Below, one piece after another: positions 7,804-14,437 of a DNA stretch of 32,891 bases (positions are counted from its first letter, which is position 1; each line of letters starts with the position of its first letter). The translations under genes and the position numbers were made by a program. The stretch comes from a virus: positions 1 through 32,891 of the IMG/VR virus record IMGVR_UViG_3300046468_001408; one strand, given 5' to 3'. Under the pieces are notes generated by a model, which did not search any database, was not told where the DNA came from, and saw nothing but the letters and a program-made list of their open reading frames with translations.

Positions 7804-8224
7804 TATAAAATTAGATCGGAGGGGTAAAAAAACTGTATTTAAAATTAAACAAATGCCAAAAGAGAGCAGGCGAGCAATGCGTCACGCTTTATATTTATCT
7901 GGCAGGCTACTACGTAAAAGTGCTAGTGAATCTATTTTAAAAAAGAAATTCGGGCGTACCTACAGGTATAAAGGTAGAAGGATTAAAGCTAGTCAAGCTG
8001 GCGAAGCATGGGCAAACAGAAGCGGAAAAGCACGAAGGGGATTATCGTTTAGGGTTCAGGGGGGAAACCGTTTGTACTTTGAAAACAGTGTTGATTATGT
8101 GGAATACCTAGAGGATAAAGCATCTTTAAATCGTCCAGCGATGTGGTTGGCAATAGAAAGTAATGCGGATAAGATTTTTAGGAATATAGAGCAGGCAATA
8201 GACAGTGTTTTTGGTATCAAATAA
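7796..8224 (+). CDS. tail completion / neck protein, HK97 gp10-like
   Basis: A 142-residue basic protein. The N-terminal helix (KESRRAMRHALYLSGRLLRKSASESI) followed by a basic loop and the C-terminal segment NRLYFENSVDYVEYLEDKASLNRPAMWLAIE fits the HK97 gp10-like family (tail completion or minor tail protein). The closing motif, a Y-x-x-x-L-E region then R-PAM, is the strongest part. The start is inside the previous gene, whose stop overlaps it by 8 nt. It is the last gene of the head-neck run before the accessory block. Confidence 0.78.
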   Translation: MASIKLDRRGKKTVFKIKQMPKESRRAMRHALYLSGRLLRKSASESILKKKFGRTYRYKGRRIKASQAGEAWANRSGKARRGLSFRVQGGNRLYFENSVDYVEYLEDKASLNRPAMWLAIESNADKIFRNIEQAIDSVFGIK

Positions 8225-8429
8225 ACACGCTTGCTTTTGGGCGTTTTTAGGCATGTTGCTTTTGTTTGGATGCCCAAAATTTATAAGTATATTTATTGCG
8301 TTATTTTTTTTTATTATTATTAATTTCTATCAATTTATAGCAATTTTAGCTATATTGTATGTGGCATCTAGGCTTTTTTTAAAGAAGATGAAAAAACCAG
8401 ATATTCATATTTATTCTATGCTTGACTAA
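8205..8429 (+). CDS. possible small membrane protein
   Basis: A 74-residue frame from GTG 8205, or 58 residues from ATG 8253. It is almost wholly hydrophobic, with two to three possible membrane segments (FWAFLGMLLLFGC, ISIFIALFFFIIINF, FIAILAILYVASRLF) and a positive tail (KKMKKPD). Ribosome sites are weak for both starts. The stop lies inside the -35 of the methyltransferase promoter. Membrane peptides coded by AT-rich DNA can arise by chance, so I keep the confidence modest. If real it could be a holin-like or moron protein. Confidence 0.4.
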   Translation: MFLVSNKHACFWAFLGMLLLFGCPKFISIFIALFFFIIINFYQFIAILAILYVASRLFLKKMKKPDIHIYSMLD

Positions 8430-8450
8430 TTGTTATTGATAATATACAAT
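8422..8450 (+). promoter_or_regulatory. sigma70 promoter, cassette copy A (methyltransferase)
   Basis: TTGACT, 17 bp, TACAAT. The spacing is optimal and each box is one base from the consensus. The cassette continues through an approximately 37-nt leader to AAGGAGTTAAAGG before the ATG at 8488. Nearly the same sequence occurs at 10264 and, more diverged, at 10415. Confidence 0.85.
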
Positions 8451-8487
8451 ACATATAGTTTGATTGTTTAGCATAAGGAGTTAAAGG

Positions 8488-9252
8488 ATGGAATTAAACA
8501 AAATACACAATGAAAATTGCTTTGATACAATGGCAAAGATGAAGGATAACTTTATAGACTTAACGGTAACTTCACCACCTTACGACAACCTCAGAAAATA
8601 CAAAGGTTATTCTTTTGATTTTGAAAGCGTAGCGAAAGAACTTTACAGAACTACAAAAGAAGGCGGTGTAGTTGTTTGGAACGTAAGCGATAGCACAGAC
8701 AAAGGAAGTGAAAGCGGAAGTAGTTTTAAACAAGCGTTATTTTTTATGGAATGCGGTTTTAAATTACATGATACAATGATATGGATAAAAGATGGTGGTG
8801 GTGCAGTAGGTAGCAATAAATGTTACACACAAAACTTTGAATATATGTTTGTTTTTGCAAAAGGCACTATTAATACTTTTAATTTGATTTATGATAAACC
8901 AAATAAATCTTTTGGAAAAGATAAAAGCGGAGTAGGCAGAAGAACAAAAGAAGGAGAGCATAAAATAGAAAAAAGAAAACCATCTAAGGAATTTAGCAGA
9001 AGGAATAACTATTGGTACATAGCACCACAAGCAGGAGAGCATCCAGCGGTGTTCCCTGATAAACTTGCTAGAGACCATATACTTAGTTGGAGTAATGAAG
9101 GTGATTTAATTTACGACCCTTTTATGGGAAGCGGAACAACTGCAAAGATGGCTAAATTAAATAACAGAAATTACATCGGAAGTGAAATATCAAAAGAATA
9201 TTGTGATATAGCAGAGAAGCGATTGGATAACGCTGTTATAACATATAATTAA
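8488..9252 (+). CDS. DNA (N4-cytosine/N6-adenine) methyltransferase, beta class
   Basis: A 254-residue methyltransferase of the N6_N4_Mtase family. The catalytic motif IV is TSPPY (28-32) and precedes the SAM-binding motif I, DPFMGSGTT (210-218), which is the beta-class order. TSPPY is more usual in N4-cytosine enzymes, whereas N6-adenine enzymes mostly have DPPY, so N4mC is the first guess. The target recognition region would be the variable middle (about 120-185). No restriction gene is adjacent, so this is probably an orphan enzyme that protects phage DNA from host restriction. Its own promoter and position mark it as a moron. The start has AAGGAGTTAAAGGATG. Confidence 0.92.
   Translation: MELNKIHNENCFDTMAKMKDNFIDLTVTSPPYDNLRKYKGYSFDFESVAKELYRTTKEGGVVVWNVSDSTDKGSESGSSFKQALFFMECGFKLHDTMIWIKDGGGAVGSNKCYTQNFEYMFVFAKGTINTFNLIYDKPNKSFGKDKSGVGRRTKEGEHKIEKRKPSKEFSRRNNYWYIAPQAGEHPAVFPDKLARDHILSWSNEGDLIYDPFMGSGTTAKMAKLNNRNYIGSEISKEYCDIAEKRLDNAVITYN
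9227..9241 (+). repeat. 15-bp direct repeat flanking accessory genes, left copy
   Basis: ATAACGCTGTTATAA, within the last codons of the methyltransferase gene, is identical to 10956-10970 just before the tail gene at 10988. The core is also an inverted repeat (ATAAC-GCT-GTTAT). Confidence 0.7.
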
Positions 9253-9255
9253 AAA

Positions 9256-9336
9256 ATGGATATGTTCTTGGTTTCTATATTGATTTCTATATTATCAATA
9301 ATAATATCATTTCATAGTTTAGATGTTCTAGGGTGA
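9256..9336 (+). CDS. 26-residue single-span membrane peptide
   Basis: A short frame that starts 3 nt after the methyltransferase stop. It codes for MDMFLVSILISILSIIISFH and six more residues, almost a pure membrane helix with a polar C-terminus (HSLDVLG). The ribosome site is poor (AATTAAAAAATG), so expression would depend on read-on from the methyltransferase gene. It has the same length as the membrane peptide at 10329. It could be a phage microprotein, but a chance frame in AT-rich DNA cannot be excluded. Confidence 0.35.
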   Translation: MDMFLVSILISILSIIISFHSLDVLG

Positions 9337-9361
9337 GAGAAAGGGTGGATAAGTTAAATTC

Positions 9362-10267
9362 ATGAGTTGCGGAAAAGAAAAAAGCCTTTTTGAAATACAA
9401 AAAGATATAGAAAGGATTAAGGGGAATGACCCAGAAAAAACGCTAGATGTTTCACAATCGGTTTTTAAACGGTTAGATATTATTGCAGAGTCTATATTTT
9501 TACCGGATTATATGTTTAATGAATTTGAAGATCATTTTAATTTATTGCAGCTTTTTACAGAATGTTGTGGACACTTGGGAGTTGATTTTATAAAAAGACT
9601 TTGCAGTGCTTTTTGCCAGCCAAAATATACAGAATTGCACAAAGATATCACATATTTGTTTTTAATTAAGTATATTATTGATGACAGACCTTGTTTTATA
9701 AAAGAAAATAAAGTTTGGAAAAGTTTAAGAGTATTTCATGAGAAGAGGATGTTATTTGTGGCTGATTGGTTCATTAGAGAGCATGTTAGTTCTACTGACA
9801 GGGAGTTTAAAAATGGAGTGTCAGCATCACATTTGGAATTAAAATTAGAGGTAAGGAAACATCTTTATAAAATCCGTGTTGGGAAAGCTAAACAGAGGGT
9901 TGATATACATGGGAGTGAATTAAGGTGTCCTTATGATCTTGGATGGTTGATTCAAACACAAAAAAACGAAGGGTTTGTTAAGTTTGGCATTGACGCTGGC
10001 CTTAGTCTTATGGAAAATGAGCTGAAGCCATTTTTAGACGAGGTTAAAGACTGGCATGATATGATTGAAAGCCCCGCTTACGGAAACAATGGGGTTTGTG
10101 TAACAAAATACGATGTTGTCTATGAAGAATATTTTGTTCAAAAATGTCTAGAAATTGTTCGAGAGTGGGATTGGAGCCTTTTTGAAGACTGTCCAGACTT
10201 AAACTTTGGCATGAGTGATATGCCTAATAATCGATACCCTTCAATACCCAGAATTGTTTGGCCTTGA
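9362..10267 (+). CDS. hypothetical protein in accessory block
   Basis: A 301-residue soluble protein that I do not recognise. It is helical and rich in aromatic residues and cysteines (FTECCGHLGVDFIKRLCSAFC, about 62-83), with a basic middle (RKHLYKIRVGKAKQRVDIHGSELR) and a Trp- and Asp-rich end (REWDWSLFEDCPDLNFG). There is no signal peptide and no clear enzyme motif. AAAGGGTGG lies about 12 nt before the ATG. It follows the methyltransferase and membrane peptide, probably on the same transcript, and its TGA stop overlaps the next promoter. Host takeover or anti-defence roles are open guesses. Confidence 0.75.
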   Translation: MSCGKEKSLFEIQKDIERIKGNDPEKTLDVSQSVFKRLDIIAESIFLPDYMFNEFEDHFNLLQLFTECCGHLGVDFIKRLCSAFCQPKYTELHKDITYLFLIKYIIDDRPCFIKENKVWKSLRVFHEKRMLFVADWFIREHVSSTDREFKNGVSASHLELKLEVRKHLYKIRVGKAKQRVDIHGSELRCPYDLGWLIQTQKNEGFVKFGIDAGLSLMENELKPFLDEVKDWHDMIESPAYGNNGVCVTKYDVVYEEYFVQKCLEIVREWDWSLFEDCPDLNFGMSDMPNNRYPSIPRIVWP

Positions 10268-10292
10268 CTAATTGTTATTGATAATATATAAT
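10264..10292 (+). promoter_or_regulatory. sigma70 promoter, cassette copy B (26-residue peptide)
   Basis: TTGACT, 17 bp, TATAAT: only one mismatch to the full consensus. The first 25 bp are identical to copy A at 8421, and the leader and ribosome site (ACACAAGGAGTTAATTATG) match copy C. The -35 includes the stop codon of the upstream gene. Confidence 0.9.
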
Positions 10293-10328
10293 AGATATAG
10301 TTTAATTGTTTAACACAAGGAGTTAATT

Positions 10329-10409
10329 ATGGATTATGGTTATTTTATTTTATTTGCTGCTATTGCACTCGTTGGTTTTCTGATTGTAGAAGCAAGTAAG
10401 TATCATTGA
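10329..10409 (+). CDS. 26-residue membrane microprotein with its own promoter
   Basis: An open frame of 26 codons from ATG 10329 with an excellent ribosome site (AAGGAGTTAATTATG) and its own near-consensus promoter. The peptide is MDYGYFILFAAIALVGFLIV followed by EASKYH: one membrane helix, a short aromatic N-terminus and a short polar C-terminus. A dedicated promoter and Shine-Dalgarno for such a short frame argue that it is truly expressed. Single-span phage microproteins often modulate host membrane enzymes, lysis timing or superinfection. The exact job cannot be read from sequence. The next copy of the cassette begins 6 nt after its stop. Confidence 0.75.
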   Translation: MDYGYFILFAAIALVGFLIVEASKYH

Positions 10410-10414
10410 ATGGC

Positions 10415-10443
10415 TTGAATAGTTTTTATTAGCGTGATACGCT
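10415..10443 (+). promoter_or_regulatory. sigma70 promoter, cassette copy C, with operator-like inverted repeat
   Basis: TTGAAT, 17 bp, TACGCT. The -10 is weak, but the spacing and the whole downstream leader match copies A and B. AGCGT-GAT-ACGCT (10431-10443) is a perfect 5-bp inverted repeat over the -10, which looks like a repressor site that is absent from A and B. Confidence 0.7.
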
Positions 10444-10479
10444 AGCTATAGTTTGATTGCTTAACACAAGGAGTTAATT

Positions 10480-10956
10480 ATGTATGCTTATTTTTATATT
10501 GATAAAGATGATAATTTGGTAGAATGTGATCGTGATACTTATAAAAAATGGGAGTTCTCGCTTAATACCACACGGAAACCTTTGTTTTTTTATATAAAGG
10601 ACAGGAATGTTTGTGTTGAATGTCCTGTGCTTGAGTTATATGGCAGTTTGATCGATAAGTATGGTGATGGGTTTGTTGTGCGGGAATCTGAATTTTCAGT
10701 ACAAGAAAAACACTACACTATACTGACTGAGATATATGAAACCTATTGTGTTGAAGATGATGATGATAGCCATAGGGGATTTTATGGTTATTACCCAGCA
10801 TTTTCAACAATTGTTAGATGTCTTTCTAATGGGGATTTTGTTGGGAAGGCGTTTAAGCTCACAGATTGCCCAAATTATGGGCTAGAAAAGGCAATAGAGT
10901 ATCACGAGTCTATTATTTTGGACATTGTTTCTGGGAAGGATCTGAAATATATATAA
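10480..10956 (+). CDS. hypothetical acidic protein in accessory block
   Basis: A 158-residue acidic protein of unknown family. It begins with a beta-strand pair (MYAYFYIDKDDNLVECD), has several cysteines, and carries an acidic cluster EDDDDSH in the middle followed by an aromatic run (RGFYGYYPAF). The C-terminus is helical. It has its own promoter copy C and the ribosome site AAGGAGTTAATTATG. Small acidic phage proteins with their own promoters include DNA mimics and anti-restriction factors; this is a possibility only. Its stop is followed directly by the 15-bp repeat and the promoter of the next tail gene. Confidence 0.8.
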   Translation: MYAYFYIDKDDNLVECDRDTYKKWEFSLNTTRKPLFFYIKDRNVCVECPVLELYGSLIDKYGDGFVVRESEFSVQEKHYTILTEIYETYCVEDDDDSHRGFYGYYPAFSTIVRCLSNGDFVGKAFKLTDCPNYGLEKAIEYHESIILDIVSGKDLKYI

Positions 10957-10970
10957 TAACGCTGTTATAA
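10956..10970 (+). repeat. 15-bp direct repeat flanking accessory genes, right copy
   Basis: ATAACGCTGTTATAA, identical to 9227-9241. It overlaps the extended -10 of the downstream gene, and its 13-bp inverted-repeat core (ATAAC-GCT-GTTAT) could serve as an operator here. Confidence 0.7.
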
Positions 10971-10981
10971 TGTAGTATTAT
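10963..10981 (+). promoter_or_regulatory. extended -10 / leaderless-type promoter for the gp37-like gene
   Basis: TGTTATAAT (10963-10971) is a perfect extended -10. A second hexamer, TATTAT (10976-10981), ends exactly 6 nt before the ATG at 10988. There is no Shine-Dalgarno before this ATG, so the transcript may be leaderless or have only a few leader bases. Confidence 0.5.
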
Positions 10982-10987
10982 ATATGC

Positions 10988-12094
10988 ATGAACCTAAGTG
11001 AATTAGTCACTCATGTGCAAAGCATACTGCCCTTATACAACAATAGTCTTAGCGTATCCAAGCCAATAACAGATTTAACGAAATCCGGCAATGATGTTAC
11101 GGTTTCGTGTATACAACACGGATTATCAGTTGGCGACAATGTGTTGCTATCTGGTGTAAAGACAGTTGTCCAAATAACAGATATAACTACTGTAAACGGA
11201 GTCGCTACTGCTACTTGCGCTACAGATCACGACTTATCATACCCGTATATAAATAAAGTCAATATGTCATCAACAATAAGTGAATACAATGGTGACAAGA
11301 GAATTACAAGCGTGCCAAGCTCAACTACATTTACGTTTAATGTCACAGGATCGCCAGCGCAAGGAACAGGAACATTGCACACCTTCCATTCTATTGGATT
11401 TAATGGCTGGCATGAAATCACAGCGGTTTTAGACGCAAATAAATTTCAATTTACCTTTAATAATGATCGATTGACAGCTGGCTCTGGCTCTGACATGAAA
11501 CTTGTGACAGGGTTGCAGATTTCAGCAGTGGCAACGCTTGAACGAGCTATAAAATTGTATACAGATAAGAAAATCAATACACCGTTTTTATTTGTTGTTC
11601 CAGAAGGGTCTGATGCATCAGCAGACAGGAACACCCAGAATGATGCAAATAGCGAGACAACGTCAACGGAGCAATTTTATTTAAAGTTGGTAAATAATTT
11701 TTCGTTTTATTTATTTGTTCCAACAGTTAATGAGTTGACAGGTAGTAAGGCTATAGATTTGGCGTTTAACATTTTACCGTCATTGTATAAAACTGTCGCT
11801 GGGTATCGACCAAGCACATTTTTTCAAAACACAAGCAACACGCTAATGGTTCCATTGGGTCATTGGGCAATTAGTTATAACGATGCGTATCTTGTTTATT
11901 CATACAGTTTTGAAACAACTGAAACTATATTAAGCACGCAAACAGCAAATTATTCGCAGGATACAAGCCAGTTTATGTATAATTCTGGGGATACATACAC
12001 AAATACTGAAACTGTAGCATTTAGGAGTTTTGAGAATGCATTCCAAAATGACAATTCCGAAAATGTAAAAGATAATAATTTTAATTTGTTGTGA
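10988..12094 (+). CDS. tail protein at the Mu gp37 position, with nested beta-domain insert
   Basis: A 368-residue protein directly before the gp38/DUF2635 gene, where Mu has gp37, so a tail terminator or completion role is likely. Residues 1-28 and about 160-330 would be the conserved part (AVATLERAIKLYTDKK, TPFLFVVPEG, GYRPSTFFQNTSNTLMVPLGHWAISYND). Residues 29-157 are an insert of small beta domains of the HGL/GD/SG/YNG/FTF type. One copy (about 65-130) seems to be inserted inside another (29-60 plus 136-157). The tail is rich in Asn, Ser and Thr. The gene lacks a Shine-Dalgarno. Confidence 0.7.
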   Translation: MNLSELVTHVQSILPLYNNSLSVSKPITDLTKSGNDVTVSCIQHGLSVGDNVLLSGVKTVVQITDITTVNGVATATCATDHDLSYPYINKVNMSSTISEYNGDKRITSVPSSTTFTFNVTGSPAQGTGTLHTFHSIGFNGWHEITAVLDANKFQFTFNNDRLTAGSGSDMKLVTGLQISAVATLERAIKLYTDKKINTPFLFVVPEGSDASADRNTQNDANSETTSTEQFYLKLVNNFSFYLFVPTVNELTGSKAIDLAFNILPSLYKTVAGYRPSTFFQNTSNTLMVPLGHWAISYNDAYLVYSYSFETTETILSTQTANYSQDTSQFMYNSGDTYTNTETVAFRSFENAFQNDNSENVKDNNFNLL

Positions 12095-12100
12095 TATAAT
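12092..12100 (+). promoter_or_regulatory. extended -10, leaderless-type promoter for the gp38-like gene
   Basis: TGATATAAT is a perfect extended -10. The hexamer ends 7 nt before the ATG at 12108, so transcription would start at or next to the start codon. No Shine-Dalgarno is present. Confidence 0.5.
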
Positions 12101-12107
12101 CGATTGT

Positions 12108-12323
12108 ATGAAATTAAAATTAAACAGAAATCTAGCATTGCATGAAGCAGGTGATATTGTAGAGGTTGAAGCGGTAGATGGCGTACCAGTTAATAGCTAC
12201 TGGCGCAAACGATTAAACGATGCTCAATTTGATAATTGTGTAGAAATAATTGAAGAGAAAAAAAATGTTCGTAAAAAAATTGCAAAAGATGAAAAAAATG
12301 AGGTATTAAATGACAGTCAGTAA
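12108..12323 (+). CDS. Mu gp38-like protein (DUF2635)
   Basis: A 71-residue protein that matches the short DUF2635 tail protein found between gp37 and the sheath gene in Mu-like phages. The recognisable part is GDIVEVEAVDGVPVNSYWRKRLNDAQFDNC (about 16-45): a short strand, then the W-R-x-R-L-x-D-A motif and a cysteine. The C-terminus is a charged lysine-rich tail. The gene overlaps the sheath gene by 14 nt. It has no ribosome site and sits immediately after an extended -10. Confidence 0.82.
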   Translation: MKLKLNRNLALHEAGDIVEVEAVDGVPVNSYWRKRLNDAQFDNCVEIIEEKKNVRKKIAKDEKNEVLNDSQ

Positions 12324-13860
12324 CCCTATTATTAACATAACCAAGGCACCAGCAGAGCAGTCAATTAGCAATGCTCCACAAAAGGTGTTGATCGTTGGCC
12401 AGCAAACAGGTTCAGTTTACACAAGTGGTTCTTTGGTTGAAAGTATTGGCAATGCTAATATTGAGATTGGGAATTTTGGGAAGGGGTCTCAGGTTGCTGA
12501 AATGGTTAAGGCGTTTAAATCAGTAAACCAAGTCACTCGATTGGATGTTATCCCATTAGATGACAACGGGGCAGGGGTTCAGGCTACTGGCTCGGTTGCG
12601 TTTTCTGGGACAGCTACAGAAGCCGGAGCGTTGGTTGTGTCGATTGGCTCACGGATTAACCATAAATACAGTATATCTATTGCATCAGGAGCCACGGCAA
12701 CAGAAATCGGGGATGCATTAGTTGCTTTGATTAATGCTGATTCTCACAATATTGTTTCAGCATCTAACACAACTGGAACGGTAACATTGACAGCTAACAA
12801 TTCTGGTACATACGGCAATGGAATTGGTTTAGAGGTAAAAGGAATTGTTGGTGGAGTTACGCCAAGTGTCACGGCTATGACAGGCGGTGCGACTGACCCA
12901 GTATTGACTGGATTGTTTGATGTAATTGGTGAAACACGATACCAAACTATTGTTTTCCCTGGAAACTACGATGTAACAGTTGTTGCGGATACTCATGCAA
13001 GCACAACTTCATTTCTAGACCCACGTTGGAATGAAGACAATGCAATCCTTGATGGTGTTTGTGTAATATCGAAAACAGATACATTATCTAACCTAAAAGC
13101 ATTCTTGAATTCTAGGAACTCACAGTCATTGATTGTTAATGCACAAGAAGTTGTAAATGATACGCTGTATAAAGGATCGTCTGTATTTGAATTAGATGAT
13201 GTGATTGCTGCACAAATTGGGGCTGTTAGGTCATTAAGGCTTACTGATGGCGCCAATATAGCACAGCTTGTTATTGCTTCAAATTTAGACGCTAGAGGGG
13301 GGACGCACATAGCGTCATTGCCTTACATGAACACCCCTTTATCGTTGCCGGTTGTTGATACTGGGAAGGGGTGGTCTAAGTCTGAGCGGGCTGAAATCAA
13401 TGCTGCTGGTGGGTTTGTTGTTGGAAACAACGTGGCTGGAAATGGTGTTATTCTTGGGCAGGTATACACAACCTATAAAACTGATGTGGCTGGGAATGTA
13501 GACAAAACATACCAATTCTTAAACAACGTGGATGTGACATCTGCTGGTGCAGAGTTTATTTTTAATAACTTGAAATCAGCCTATAGTCAAAGTCGGTTGA
13601 CTGATGGTGCGTTGGTCACTGGGTATAACATGGTAAATGAGAATGTGATCCGTGGCAAGCTAGTAGAGCTGTACAACATTTTGTCCGGCGAAGGATATTT
13701 GCTGTATCGAGCAGGCGAAGAAAATATTAAGTATTTTGTGGACAACCTAACAATTAGCCTAGACTTGTTAAACGGAAAGGCTACTAGCACAGCTAAAGTA
13801 CCGCTTGTTTCTCAGTTACGAAGACTTGATTTAGTGTTACAATCAGTATTTAATATATAG
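12310..13860 (+). CDS. tail sheath protein, Mu gpL-like
   Basis: The 516-residue sheath subunit that contracts around the tube to drive injection. The N-terminus (a polar start, then APQKVLIVGQQTGS) and the middle with SGTYGNGIGLEVKG and MTGGATDPVL are typical of Mu-like sheaths. So is the FPGNYD and WNEDNAILDGVCVISKTDT region, and the C-terminal domain with REEL-like helices and SQLRRLDLVLQSVFN. The length fits the family (about 480-520). The start has GAGGTATTAAATG. It is followed after 9 nt by the tube gene, as expected. Confidence 0.94.
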   Translation: MTVSNPIINITKAPAEQSISNAPQKVLIVGQQTGSVYTSGSLVESIGNANIEIGNFGKGSQVAEMVKAFKSVNQVTRLDVIPLDDNGAGVQATGSVAFSGTATEAGALVVSIGSRINHKYSISIASGATATEIGDALVALINADSHNIVSASNTTGTVTLTANNSGTYGNGIGLEVKGIVGGVTPSVTAMTGGATDPVLTGLFDVIGETRYQTIVFPGNYDVTVVADTHASTTSFLDPRWNEDNAILDGVCVISKTDTLSNLKAFLNSRNSQSLIVNAQEVVNDTLYKGSSVFELDDVIAAQIGAVRSLRLTDGANIAQLVIASNLDARGGTHIASLPYMNTPLSLPVVDTGKGWSKSERAEINAAGGFVVGNNVAGNGVILGQVYTTYKTDVAGNVDKTYQFLNNVDVTSAGAEFIFNNLKSAYSQSRLTDGALVTGYNMVNENVIRGKLVELYNILSGEGYLLYRAGEENIKYFVDNLTISLDLLNGKATSTAKVPLVSQLRRLDLVLQSVFNI

Positions 13861-13869
13861 GAGCGAGAT

Positions 13870-14256
13870 ATGGCAACAAGTTTAGTCGGTGGACAATTAT
13901 TTATTAATGACGAAGCAGTATCTATCCAAGGGAACAGCTTGCGTATGAAAGATGGTTCTGGGGATAAGGTTGTTATCCCACAGGTTTCTGGAACGTCTGT
14001 AGACGTGGTTGAAGCGGTGGATTACACAACAGCCAAAAGCATGGTTGCATTTGATTTGTTATCAACTGTTGAAAATGAAGCCTTGGTTCGTGGGTGGAAG
14101 TCTAACGGACTCGGTAACGTGATTAAATATGTTGCATCTACTGGGGTTACTAAAGTGTTTCAAAAGATGTGTTTGTATACTGACCCTGAAATTAATGTTT
14201 CATCTGATGGCTCTATAGCTATAGAATTTGAAGGCTCGCAAGCGGTTACAGCTTAA
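13870..14256 (+). CDS. tail tube protein, Mu gpM-like
   Basis: A 128-residue tube subunit that stacks as hexameric rings inside the sheath. It starts with GGQLFINDEAVSIQG and has the strand-rich core with VEAVDYTTAKSMVAFDLLSTVEN, and ends with SSDGSIAIEFEGSQAV. Size and order (sheath, tube, chaperone, tape measure) agree. The ribosome site is strong (AGGAGCGAGATATG). Confidence 0.9.
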   Translation: MATSLVGGQLFINDEAVSIQGNSLRMKDGSGDKVVIPQVSGTSVDVVEAVDYTTAKSMVAFDLLSTVENEALVRGWKSNGLGNVIKYVASTGVTKVFQKMCLYTDPEINVSSDGSIAIEFEGSQAVTA

Positions 14257-14313
14257 TGCGAGCATTACAGCGCATACTAGATTCAGTAGCATTTAAAATA
14301 TCTAATATTATTA

Positions 14314-14343
14314 TTGATATTATACTAATTATTATGTTATACT
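14314..14343 (+). promoter_or_regulatory. promoter candidate before the tail chaperone gene
   Basis: TTGATA (14314-14319), 18 bp, then TATACT (14338-14343) preceded by TGT, so both a -35 and an extended -10 are present. This lies in the longest gene-free stretch (14257-14437), which also holds a weak hairpin (AAGAC-TAA-GTCTT, 14375-14387) in the predicted leader. The rest of the stretch shows no clear feature. Confidence 0.5.
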
Positions 14344-14437
14344 TAAATCTGGCATAATAAATTTAAACCTATAAAAGACTAAGTCTTGATTTATTATGTT
14401 CAAATAGATTAATCGTAGTTAGTACAAAGGATATAAA

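Noticed and set aside
8223-8252. Possible terminator (CACGC ... GCGTTTTT) after the gp10-like gene
   Set aside because: Only four contiguous pairs next to the loop and a mismatch; it also lies within the possible membrane-protein frame.
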